A stretch of DNA of 64,000 nt, from assembly GCF_024868665.1 (NCBI RefSeq), contig NC_079897.1, positions 2,835,133 through 2,899,132 on the forward strand, in the 5' to 3' direction. The translations under genes and the position numbers were made by a program. Below are positions 21,279 through 34,600 of the stretch, piece after piece. Source of the DNA: Triplophysa rosa. Its lineage: Eukaryota; Chordata; Actinopteri; Cypriniformes; Nemacheilidae. Each line of letters opens with the position of its first letter. Position 1 is the first letter of the stretch. The notes under the pieces were generated by a model that saw only the letters and a program-made list of their open reading frames with translations, ran no database searches and was not told where the DNA came from.

Positions 21279-24200
21279 TTATATTTTCATGCAGGCTTTT
21301 CTGCAGGTCTCTGCGCTATCGAACTGGTTTTTGTTGCCATGGCAACCTCCAAACCAGAACCGAGCACATGAATTGGCTTTCCAGTCATAATACCATTTGA
21401 CAACATAGTCCCGACACGGACCGGGTTCCAGAGGCTGCTGACATCCCTCATCTGAAAAATATTTTAATGTTATGAATAGTAGGTGATATGCGCACGTTAT
21501 ATAAAAGTTGCACAACATTTTTTTAGGCTTCTGTCACAACAGTTTGTGTGTTTTGTGCATTTTTTTTTTTTTGAACTTTGGTTGTTTGGACTTTTACCTG
21601 CATTGAAATCCTCTTGAATGAGCTGCGGAGGATCAGTGGTTCTCTGTGACGTCGAGCCCGGCGTGGGATTGATCCTGTAGGTGTTCTGTCTTGGCTGATT
21701 CAAAGACGTGCGAGGTTTTTCATCATGGATGGATGTTGAGTTATAAGAGCTTGATCCATCAATATTCTCACAGATCTCTTTGAGCAGTTTACTTTTCAAT
21801 TCTAGACCACAAGAGACACAAACATCATTTATCACATTATTCTTATTCTTGCAAGGAAATTTGTATAAATATTTATTATAAAAATTATAAATATATCTAA
21901 AAAGTAATTGAAAAATAGGTTTAATCAATTGTGCTTTTAGTATCTGCATACTAATTGTTCAGTGTAAGTCAAGTATGCAAATGTATTTTTAAGTGCAGAA
22001 GTACACTAAAAGTATATACGTGTTACAGATTAAAAGAAGTATACTTGCATAATTGCACTCTCTGCATACTCTCTATATTTCACTATATACTTATAATCTA
22101 CTTAGAGCGTTTTTAAGGTAAACGTCAAGTATAAAAATGAATACCAATAAAACATTGGAAAAATAAAATATAAAAGGTAAACCATAAGTTCACTAAAAAA
22201 GTATCATTATGAAATATAAAGTATAGTAAGTTATGCATAAAAGTATACTTGCAGTATAAAAACAACAAAACTAGTAGTCTTCTGAAAGTATACTTTCATA
22301 AACAAAAAAATCAACTACAAGTATTGCACTAGTACACTTAGAAGTGCACTTGTACACTAGCTGTGTACTCAAGTTTACTACTGTTACACTTGAAGTATAC
22401 TTAAAAGTGTCGGAGCATGTGACCGGGTGACCTGAGTTCGAGTCCCGGCTTATGGTCCTTTCCCGATCCTACCCTGTCTCCTGCCCATTGCTTCCTGTCT
22501 GTCTGTCCCTAAAAATGGAAAGCCCCCCCCACCTCCCCAAAGTATACTTCTATAAACTAAAGCGTGGGCCAATTTAGTCCCAAGTAGTATTGAAACAGTA
22601 CCCTTGCAAGTGTAGTACAAGTACATTGATATTAGTATACATAAAGTATAATTAAAGTATGGCTGCGTCCAAAAACCCCCACTTGCGGTCTTGGCCACTT
22701 GAGAGCACGTGCACGCGACAGGAAGGAAGAGCGCAAGTGTGTCCAATGACTTAAAAATGCCCAATGCCAGTGCGCATAACGCACACTTCGGAGCGGTATT
22801 AAGGCTAAGCGTATCCCATCATGCATCATGTTCTGGATATGAATCATGAGACTTTTTGCTCGGGGTCTCGTGAGATGTTGCTTAAAGCTTTCCAGTGTGT
22901 TATACTACTATACTACTTTTTAAGGTTATATCTTTATTAAATCTAGGTTTGGCTAACATGTGTTTTTCTTTTGTTTTGGGGTACAGCTGCTTTGATACAA
23001 TACAAATAAAGCGCTATAAAAATAAATCTGACTTGACTATATAATTAGATACGCCCGGAACGCCAGATGGCCAGTCCGCCCCTGGATATTACATATAATT
23101 TCATAATAAAAGGTAGTGTTGCATATTTTATTGGTGAAAACTTGGTGATTTTGTAAAACTGCTTTTTATCTCATAATTAGAAAAAACACATTAATTAACG
23201 TCATATGTTTGCACTTGCTAAGTGTGTCCCATCGGGTTAGAAATACTACATGCTCACTTGGGATCTTCACGCCCACTAGAACACTAGGGCCAAAGACAGG
23301 AAATACTACGTCATAAGTAGTCAAGTGGTCAAGTGCAAAGACCGCAAGTGGGGGTATTTGGACGCAGCCTATATTTGAACTTTCTTATAAGTATACTAAA
23401 TAAAATGAACTTGAAGTACACTTCGTTTTTCTCGCAAGGGTGACATGCTTGTTTGTGCTTTTTGTGCAATGACATGATAAAATGATCTATCATATGTACC
23501 ATGAAGTGTTTTGAAGTCCCCTATAAAGAACACGTGCTCTTCATCAGGCTGTGAGGCGATTGATTTCAGCTCCTGCTTAAAATCCTCATGGAGCGGGTCA
23601 CTTTCATTCAACACCCCTATAACATACATGGTGATGTTGGCCGAATGAGCCTCGTCGACAGCGTCCTCTAGCTTCACAGTGTCACGATGATCCGTCTGTC
23701 CATCCGTAATAACCACAGCCACTTTCCTCACGCCGGGCCGAGCAGCCTGAAACATCTCATTGGCCTCTCTGATGCCACTTCCCGTGTACGTTCCCTCTCC
23801 GATGTACGCCATTTTTCGAACGGCGGCCTTGACTTCATCGTGAGTGTAGCGTTCTCGTAAACTTGTGACCACGTGGTTGATGTTGCTGTAGAGGACGATG
23901 CCTACGTGCGTGACCTCAGGACTGACCGACGCTTGGTCGACCACCGCGCTCACAAAATCTTTAATGAGGTCAAAGTTGACCTCACCCACGCTCTCAGAAC
24001 TGTCAATCACAAAGACCAGCTCGAGGGGTTCCATGCGGCATACTTGACCGCAACCTGATAACCAAGAATAACTGAGACAACTAGTCTGGTTAATCATAAA
24101 AGCAGTGCTATTTAGGAACTGAATTGTGACTTACCACAAATAGATTTGATTAAGGTGATTATTTCCTCTCTCTACAAAATACATAATACATTTTAGTATT

Positions 24201-27200
24201 AAAACGCAAATGTATGGCTTCGCATTGGATGGAAAGTCTGCAGAATATGTAAAGGCGGAAAATTCTTAGATGAATCTCTGCACTTTACCGTGAGACCAGG
24301 CTCTCCCTTTCTTCCAGGATTTCCCTGCAAAGGAAAATGGTTAATGTTTTCAGCCATCTTCTATCTGTCATCCTTTATTCAACCTCAAGTGGTTTAAAAC
24401 CTATATATATCACAAAAGAAGATATTTTGAGGAATGCCTCAGTGGTTTTGTGTCCGTATAATGAAAGTCAATGGGGTCAGTGTTGTTTGGTTATCAACAT
24501 TCTGCAAAAACCTTTTGCCCCAGAACTGTTTGCTTTCCTAAATTCTTCTTGTGTAGAACAAAAAATTGTACAATCATTTTTCCTATGGTAGTCAATGGTG
24601 CCCCAGAACGGTCATTTGCTAACATTCTTCCAAATTTCTTCTTTTTTCTTTGTGCTCAACCAAACAAAGAAATGTATACAGGTCGGAACAACTTGAGGGT
24701 GAGTTATGACAGAATTGTCATTTTTGGGTGAACTGTCCCTTTAAAATGATGCTATGGATAAAAATAGTACAAAAAAGAATTTGTTTACTGTTCAAAACAC
24801 GTGCATAAAACAAAATATGTACTAAAAAATGCAATGAAGTATTGCTTTCTAAGACTGTAAAATTGTACTATAACTAATATAATATTTAAGATAAAAATCC
24901 TTATAGCTTATGAGTCATGATGTATTGAGCTGATACGTCAATATAAAGTACGTCGGGGTGTCTCAGAACATGAATGTTCAAGCGTTTTAAATCTTCTCAC
25001 CGGTTGTCCTGTAACTCCAGGTTCTCCCAAACCTCCTATCTCCCCATTGCGTCCTGGTGCTCCTGGAAACCCTCGATCCCCCTAAAATAACCCAGTGTTG
25101 TTGTGGAGTACTTCATTTTTACAGCTTGGCAGTATTTCTTGTATAGTAAAAATTGATTCTGTCATCTTATTTTGTGTTTTGCAGAGACTGAAACCCTTAT
25201 CAAACAAAAAAATATATTTGGGAATATACTGGAAAATATAATGAACTATATTAAATAATAATCAATTTAAAATGTCCATATATTGGAACCAGTGCTTATA
25301 TATTTTGAACATATACTGTCCGATATTAATATGTTAACAATGTATCGTACGTTTCAATATATATTAAATGGTTAAAATATTGACAGTTAATATTTAAGAA
25401 AATATTAGGCTATTTTCTTTGTGTAAGGGAATAACATGGTTGTAAGGCTGAGTATAGACAAAATGTTTACAACATTTTAATATCTGGGTGAATTATTTTT
25501 TAGAGACAGACTATAAGATCATCTTTACCTTTGGCCCCTGTAGACCCTCTCCAGGAACCCCTCTTGGTCCCTGTACACCCTGATATCCAGGATCACCCTG
25601 TACGAAACACAATATAGAGTAAAATGCATGTATAATATATTCATTTGTTTATCAGACTGTAATATCAAACAGCATTTAGGTACAGAGATTTTAGAAATAC
25701 TGTCGAAAAATAAGATCAAAATTGATGTTACCTTCGGTCCTTGTATGCCCTCTCCTGGTAATCCTGGTGGACCAGCAGGTCCAGTCTGACCAACAGAGCC
25801 CTGCAGCCCAAAATAAAGCTATATATATATATAGGAAAATCTCAAAGCCATGTGTGCGCTATTCTTTACCACAAAAATATAATAATTAATCAAACAAATA
25901 CCACAAAATAAATTATTATATAAATTATTTTTCTTTTCCAAATGTCAAATGAAGACTGTTGAAACCAATAACAATCATTTACCTTTTGTGACTAAAAGAC
26001 AATTGAACAGACATAATACTGCGAAATTATTTTTTAATAATCACGTCGTATTTTTAACCATCATTTAATATGATCAATGTTTTTTCACACTCGCTTGAAA
26101 TATACACCCACCTTTGGGCCCATCAGCCCAAGACCTGGTGGTCCGGCTGGTCCTGGGGGCCCTGTTGTGCCTCGATCTCCCTGTGACAGATAAATCAAAC
26201 AGAATAATTGTTTTAAACAACATATTTGTGCTACAAAGCGTTGGAGATTGCACCTTACCTTTGATCCGGGTAAACCAATACCTTCTGGTCCAGTCTCTCC
26301 TGTAAGACCCAGTAAACCTGGCGGCCCCTACAGATTACCCACGTAACATATAGGATTAAATAATGCCAGGTATTGTATATATGTACTGTATATCAGAAGG
26401 AATGATGTAAATATTTACAGGTGATCCAGGATAGCCTTCTCCCTTTAACCCTGGTGATCCAGTTCGTCCTGGTAATCCTATTTCACCCTTAAAGACAGAA
26501 TAGATGGGTAATGTCAATACAATTACAGTACATGTTTCTCTCAGTACATGAAACTCACTCTTACCTTTGGACCCGCAATGCCCCTTCCTGGTTCTCCAAC
26601 AGGTCCTGGTGTACCAAATGGCCCGACATCTCCCTACAGGTAAACAACAAAATAAATGTTATTATAATTTAATATTACATTTAAATTATTTATGGCAAAT
26701 TAATATGATTTAATATTGCTTTAAAGGTGCAGTGTATGAAATGTGTCTAGCGGCATCTAGTGGTGCGGTTGTGAATTGCAACCAACGGCTCACACAACCC
26801 TCACCCCTCCCTTTTAAAGCACCACGGTGGCTGACACAGAACTAAGATGTCGTCACGTTTCCGCTTATTTGCCGAGGAAGATAACGTGTTTACGAAACAC
26901 ACTTTGTAAAGGAGTTTGTCCCTTTAGGGCCACTATAGAAACAACATGGCGGATTCCATGTAAGGGGACCCGCGGTGTATATAGATAGAAATAGCTCATT
27001 CTTAATGTTATAAAAAAATAACGCCTCATTATGTAAGGTCTTCATACACCTCTGAATAGATAGTTATGTATATTATATTGCATTTCTGTCAATAGACCCT
27101 CCAACAAAAATGACACATAGGACCTTTAACTTACCTTAGCTCCAGGTATGCCCCTCCCCGATGGTCCAGGTATACCTGGGGGTCCAACATTCCCTGCTTC

Positions 27201-28587
27201 TCCCTGTTATCAATAAAAGAAACTGAAGCTCAATGGACTTTCGGAGAATTCCTGTTATGATGAAGCTCTGATATACAGTATTTTATTGTTTTACCTTAGG
27301 CCCCATTGGTCCAGCTGATCCCAATGGTCCTGTTTGGCCTCTGAGTCCCCTGTCCCCTCGATCCCCCTATTGGCATATATCTTATTCACTGAAATTGATT
27401 TTATGCTTTCATCTTTACAGTAGGTCCTGCCTTTGATTTTTAGTTGTATTTCATTTTTACAATTCATTGGATTGGACGGTATCTGTAGCTAAATCACTTG
27501 ATGCCAAATCTCGTTCTGTTTACAGAATCTTTCTGATCATTGAAGTGTTTTTGTTGTCTATCTCTCTTTACATACTGTAAAAGTAAAGTAAAAGTGATAC
27601 CTTCTCTCCTGGTAGGCCTCTTCCAGGTGCTCCGTCTTGTCCTCTGGGACCTGGTAAGCCTATACCACCCTACATATCATAAAGTCCATTATAATACATG
27701 CCTGGTGAACTTTTGGGGGTGTAGCGCGGTATTCGAAGTATATTAACCTTTGCTCCCGTGCTCCCATCGTCCCCTGGTGATCCTGGCACACCTGGCAAAC
27801 CTCGAGAGCCAGCTTCACCCTATAGTATAAACCCATGAACATCACTTTAATTTCATTACTTGATACTCTAATTATTGTTCAATGAGATGTAGTGGCTCTG
27901 TGGTTAGAACGTGGGTTCCATTCCCAAGGAACACACATACAGAGAAAAAAATTGTTGCTTTGGATGAAAAATGAGATGGCAATTTACTTTGGGTCCTGGT
28001 TGTCCAATTCCTTTTTCCCCAGGAGCTCCAGGCTCACCAGAGAAGCCTTGCTCGCCCTGACAGAAAACACATCAGAAACAGAACAGAAAACAATATGGAG
28101 TTTTGTTTTGTCTATGCGCCTCATTTGGACTGATTTAAAGTCATGGTGAGTTTTTGGCTATATTACAAGCAATAAACAATAACAATAGTATTCAGCTTAT
28201 ATGTGGCTTTCTTACCTTTTGGCCCATGAGTCCTATCCCAGGATTCCCTCTTTGACCAGGAGGACCAATTTGTCCCTGATTCCCCTTTAAGAAAATCAAA
28301 AGTTGAAAATCAAAACATTCACAAAAGAACGAAAAAGTAAAAGCACACCTCTCACCAATGAAAAGTGCAATATGTTGTATCAGTAACCTCCCAAAATGTA
28401 ATATTTAGGATTAGTAGAAGAGGCTTTGAGCCCATCAGAAGTTTTAAGAAAATAATGTTTCACATCTATTAAATTTGGCGTCTAATCTTAAAGGAACAGT
28501 TCATTGAAATGTAAATCAAGTGAAGTTATTGACATGTCGCCATATTCACATTTATCGTGTGTGTGTGTGTGTGTGGGGGGGGGTGTG

Positions 28588-28620
<33 letters not shown>

Positions 28621-31600
28621 TTGTTTTGGTTTCAACTTTGCTTAATAATAAAATATGAAATGTTTGCTGTTACAAACAGATTTTTCGCTTCAGAAGACAT
28701 TTATTAACAAATAAATTACTTTTTTGGAGCTTCAACATTTTGAGCACCATTTTAACATAAAATTATCTGTTTGTGTTCAACTGAAGAAAGAAAGTCAAAT
28801 ACATCTGGGATGACATAAGGTTGAGTTAATGGTCTTATTTTGGTCGAAATATAAAAGCATTAATAATGGTGAGGCCTCATCAAGCACCAGCAATATGCCA
28901 ATATTGATGTTAAAACTGTTAAAATAACCGAAATACTTTTTCTCCTTGAATGCCTCTGCCAGGTAATCCTATTTGTCCAGGAAACCCGGGAGGCCCAGCA
29001 CTCCCCTAAACGGATAAACACAGAGGTAATGAAAATACACTAAACACAAAATGCCCATTTATTATAAAACTTAACTCTCGCACAACGCAATTTCACCTTT
29101 TCACCTTTGACCCCGTAACCTTGGAGCCCACGAGCACCAGGAGGGCCGCCAAAGCCCCGGTCACCCTAAAAAAAATTTTTTTTTTAAATTCTTGCCAGGA
29201 CAACATTAAATGTCTTTATGATTAGAGGTATTATAAGAATCATGTGACTTCATCATCATGCATCTCACCTTTGGTCCAGGAAGTCCCTCACCTGGACCTC
29301 CTGGGTTCCCTTGTGGTCCTGGTGGACCTGCAGGACCCTTGAGTGATGGACAACATCATTATTTCACATCTTTGTGATGAACGATGATGTACGTCATACA
29401 TCTCTGAGGACATGAAAAGAGACTTACAGGTACCCCAGACTGACCCACAGCAATCGGACCAACAGGACCTGGTCTTCCTGGGTTTCCCTTGTCTCCCTAT
29501 AGAACCAGACAGACCTCTGAAACAACCAGTTTAACTCAAAATTGTATTTTTTCTTTTAATTTACTTTAATTATGTCTTTAATTGACTTAATCTTCACTTT
29601 TTTTTTCCTAAGGCAATGTCGGGAACAATTTTTCAAATTAAAAGTCTTCAAAGGCCCAACAACCTGAGCTATGCTACGTCTACACAGCTTTATGTTATTG
29701 CTGTAATATTGACAGTGAATGCCATTAAAAAGTTTCAAACTCAGAAGAATAAAATAATATTTCATAAAAAAACATGTTCTTGAACTACCTTTGGACCAGG
29801 AAATCCAATTCCAATGTCCCCCGGTGGTCCAGAAGTGCCGAGCTGTCCTTGTTCACCCTAAAAGCAACCTGAAGGTAAGTGTTTTATTTGGACATCTTCG
29901 ATATTAGATTTTTAAGGGTTAAATCAGCAGGTGCACAAAGATTTTGCACGCACAGGAGGACTTTTATTTATAAAAGTCTACAAATGTTGTGCCATTTATT
30001 TATATGATATCATTCTAATTTGATTAAACAACACTTTCTGGGATTGGTCATCAGTCTGTGTTGATCAAAACTATCAATTGTGGCATGACAAGCAAAACAT
30101 GTTTTTTGGGGTACAGAAGAACACATTGTAGTTCAGCTTTACAGTAGCATGAGACAAGAAGTGTGGCAGGTGCATTTTGTTGTATGTTCCCAGTGGCATT
30201 TACAGAGAATAAGGCAAGCCTTGTCCTTTCACACTTGAATGTGCTGTTATAAACTTGTTGTAAACAAAGGCTCTTTGTTAAACATTTCAGAGCAACAGAT
30301 GTGCATGAAAACATCTCTTAAATGTCAATTTTATGCCTCCCAGATTAAAAAAAATACTGAGAAAATTCCCGTGTTTATGTCAGACAAAGATATCAGTTAA
30401 TTGCTCTTCACTGACAAAGAAATACAGTAGAAGATATTGGCCTACTTTAGGTCCTGGATGACCCTCGAGTCCCTGGTCCCCCGGAGGTCCATTCAAACCC
30501 TGGTAAAATATTTAAAGTATATGTTAAAATGTACAGCCGCAAAAAATTAAGAGACCAATTATTATTACGTGTGCAGAGCACATTCTGTCACAATAGGTAG
30601 GTGCTTATGTAAAATGATCATTTTTGCTTCATTCTGTGAACTACTAAGAATATTTCTTCCAAATTGCAAATAAAAATATTGATTCTGTTTGCGTTTATTT
30701 GCAGAAAATGAAAACTGAGGAAACGAGTAACAAAAAAATGCTCTGTATTTTTTCAGACCTCAAATACTGCAAAGAAAACACGTTTTTATTTCTACAGGAA
30801 TTTAGGAAAAGTTCAAAGATCATTTTTTTATGTCATAACCTGGATTTTTGTCACAGTTTTATGTGTCTTGTCATGCTGTCAGTCTTTCACATTGCTGTTG
30901 AATGACTTTATGTCACTCCTGAGGTTTGATTTTGTTGAAATTCAACAGACGCTGGACTGGAATGACCACAATACATCTAGAAATGCTGATTAAGTGAAAA
31001 TTTGGAAAGCGGCTGTATTAATATCTTTAATTTTATTAATAATTTTAAGACGAATACTTGTCTGCAATAAACATTAAAATGCATGTTGTATAATCAACAT
31101 CTTTGACACAATTCATACAGTATAGATGTCAGTATACTGCCCCATTTTTTAATTCCATATCGCCACTAATCGCACAGTACAATAGCTTACTCTGTCAAAG
31201 AAAAATATCCTGAAAGCCTGGATCGACTGCGGTTGATGTGTACATTAGCACTGGATTATGAGCTATCTGTACATCACATTCCATAAGTGCAGGGTGGGAA
31301 AACAGACCGGTCTCTACTAGTACTATAAATACCGTACCGCATTTACTACAAAATACAAGCCATGATAAAATATATACATTGCTGTATTTTTAATTTCATT
31401 ACAGATGATCAACGTGAGTGACAAATGAAAATGAAAGAAAATATAAAAAAATCAGAATGACTTTCTCGTTTGCTTTAATGACAACACGCTCACAGACTTT
31501 TCATTTGCTTTAAAATCTTCGTTTACATTTTTGATCATATTATCACGCTCACAGATGTGGCCATCAAATGTCATTTAAAGAGATCAGTACCTGCACTCCT

Positions 31601-34600
31601 CTGAGACCCCGTGGCCCTGGAGGTCCTTCAATGCCCTATATGAAATGCAACATAAACAAATGTAATGCGTATACGGCACATTTCTTAACAAGTAGGAATG
31701 TAGAGAAGACATACCTGATGTCCTTTTTGGCCCGGTGGTCCACATTTGCCTTGATCCCCCTACAACAGGACTCAAAATTAGGGTTGAATCCAGGAAAACT
31801 GTTTTTTGTTTCAGATTTTTTCCCAAGTCAATGCGTATTGAGTCTATTCAGCGTACTGTATCACAGTATTTAGCACTTAATTGACAGAATATAGGAACAA
31901 ATTACAATAACCTATACTTTTGTCAAAAAATAAAACTTATGTTTCACCTTATCACCTTTGTAGCCAGGTCTGCCCTGTGGATGAGAGACCATTCGTTGTT
32001 GTTTTTTAACAGGATACACACGTCATATTGAATGAGGATTTAATCAAAATGACGAGTCTGACCTCTGCACCTTCATTCCCTGGACGACCGGCTGTCCCTG
32101 TTTCTCCCTTTAAACAGAACAATAACGGAAAACCAGTGAAATAGCCACAATATTCCACAAACGGTAGACATTAATGTGATTTATAAAGCACAGAAACAAC
32201 ATTTTCATCAACAGTGCCACACATACAGTATAGTAATATCTCAGCCGGAATTTGCAAGTTTGTTGTGGCTAATTCTATTCAGAGAAATGTGTACGATCTA
32301 AATACAAGCGTGTGATTATTAGAAAAAAGTCTTAGTCCTTCAAACAAAGATTATGTACCTTTGAGCCTTTTGCACCAGGGACGCCTTCTTCACCAGGATC
32401 TCCTTCTTTACCCTAAACGAAATACAGAATTTTATTCAAAACTCCATCATAAATTATGACCACAGTTTCATCTCCGTGATACTCACAGGACTTCCTGGTG
32501 GACCTCGAGCACCTTTCTCGCACAAACACACGGTTGGCCGTGGACACTGGCATGAGAAGTGACAACAGGTATAATCAGCACAGCAGTATTTATTCTGCGT
32601 TTGTAATAATGGACATTAAACATCGGGTCCTAAAAGTGTTTGGACACTTAAGTCACATTTAAAAATGTAATTGTATTACATTAGTGGATCCCAACCTGGA
32701 GGGGTGTGAATAATTTCATATAAAAGTAAATAAAAAATGAAACAATATATACTGTATATATATTTGATAAATAAAATATGTGTGTATTTGAAATATGCAC
32801 ATCATTTAAAACGTCGTGTTGCACAAACTTTTGATATTCAGAGTCCAAACACCTTTTGGGGTCACTATATCTCTTTCGCATTGTAAAGTCACATACTTAC
32901 TTCAGTCTCCAAAATTGTTTCCTGGTAATAAATAGAGAGAGATAAGTGTATAAGACACACGAAAGGGCGCTTTCATGATAGTATCAAAGCAAGTGAAAAC
33001 AAATAGAGTACAGACAGTAATCTATTGCAAAATCTCGTGCATGGCTTTGGAAACGTCTGTGCTTGTGTAAGAGAAGACTGTTGTCGTCTGACGTGTGATC
33101 GTCTGACATTTCATAAGCTGCAGACCCCACTGGAAAACCCCTCATACACAGATGCGATTCACCCACTGATGTGTAAATCAGGACAGCAGAATGTACTCTT
33201 GTTACTGTTTATAGATCCCAAACTCACAGAAATAGAAACAAGGAAAAGTCAAGGCAAACTTTGATGTTTGACAAAGCCTTCTCTTGTTTTTTTTATTCAA
33301 GTGTTCTATAAGCATGCTTCTTTTTAACTGTAAATAAGAAAGTGTACCTTTCAGTCTACATTTGATGTACCTTTCATAAAAGGGCCTACTTAAAATTACA
33401 CTAAAGTATACTTATACTGACAGAAAAATCTAAGTATTTTGGGGCTGTGAGGAAGTATTCTAGGTTTCTAGTTGTGTTTACTCTTTAGATTGAAAAGTCT
33501 ATTTAATACCTGTTCCCACATAGCTTTATTTTAGATTTGTTTTTTTGCCATTTTGGCTTTAATTGTACAGCTTTTAGTGGTAGAGAGGACAGGAAGTGAA
33601 GTGGGTGGGTTCGGGAAAGGACCACGAGACGGGAATTGAACCCGGGTCGCCCGATGCGCAACCGCGCCACATGTCGGAGCACTGCCGACATGTGGACATC
33701 GGCTCCGACAATATACTGTCTTATAAACTTTATATTTAAAAATAAGTTAAGTAATATGTAATTTAAACAATATATAAATTGTTAACAATTTTTATGTTTA
33801 TTGTTAGTAATGTTAAGATCACTTAATGAAAACTTAATGTACAGTTGTAAAAACTACAAGTAGTTTACTAAACTATCATTACTAGACAAACTATCATTAT
33901 GCCTAAATTGAAGTATAGTTGCAGTACAAAAGTACAAAAAACGTAGTTGCAACTATACTGTATGTGCAGACTATGTGCATCCAATGTTTACTAGATGCGC
34001 ACATAGTTGTAAAACTAGAGACGCACCGATATATCAACACAGTCTCACAGGAATTTGTGACATTTTCACAAACTGTAATCTATTAATTTGTGTTCATGAA
34101 CACGAATTCCCCCCTTTTTCGTGTCACCCAGCTCGACTTTCAATCTAACGTAATTCTATATTTCATATGTATAAATATATATCAACGCAATCTGATGGGA
34201 ATTCACACCTATTTTACAAGGTGGCTCATTTGTGTAAATTCCTATTTCCTACGATCTCATTTGTATGTTTTGCATTGATTTGACTTCGCCCCTGTGACGT
34301 TAGGTTTAGGGGCGGGGTTAGGGGAGTCATTTATCGTTGGATATTCGTGTCCATGAATACGAATATATATTCCAAATTTCGTGCCAATGCCACGACCTGC
34401 CTTGATAGGGGTTTGGATATATCAGCCATTAATCAGTAATCAGCCGATATAAGCAATTTTCACACTATCGGCCGATAGTTAAAAAACAGCCGACGATCAG
34501 GGCCGATATATCCTGTCAATCAAAAGAGGACAGGAAAATCCAATGAATTTGTCCTCTGTGTATAGAAAATGTTAAGAAACAATTCCAGTTGTTTAGTCAT

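Larger units (their letters stand above)
21960..23430. mobile_element. Nested transposon cluster in the last-but-two col28a1 intron
   Basis: An outer AT-rich element full of AAGTATACTT and AAGTGCACTTGTACACT motifs spans about 21960-22660 and resumes at 23370-23430. A tRNA-derived SINE (22400-22535) and a 709-bp inverted-repeat element (22661-23369) lie inside it. The last exon arrangement of col28a1 flanks the whole cluster. Confidence 0.6.
25529..29857 (-). other. col28a1: Modular 69/72-nt collagen exon array of col28a1
   Basis: Seventeen consecutive phase-0 exons. Fifteen are exactly 69 nt and encode five Gly-X-Y triplets, one two-residue Gly-X, then two more triplets (23 residues). The two 72-nt exons (27295-27366, 27748-27819) encode eight perfect triplets. 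The break sits at residues 16-17 of every 69-nt exon; X is E, L, I, R or Y. In exon 29428-29496 the Gly of the break is Ala (GPI-AV-GQS). This indicates amplification from one interrupted module. Confidence 0.9.

Noticed and set aside
22400..22480. Possible tRNA gene
   Set aside because: Only the B box is convincing; no cloverleaf can be folded, and a second copy shows it is a SINE.
30699..30905. Open frame inside the Tc1/mariner-like element as a transposase
   Set aside because: Too short and without any transposase motif.
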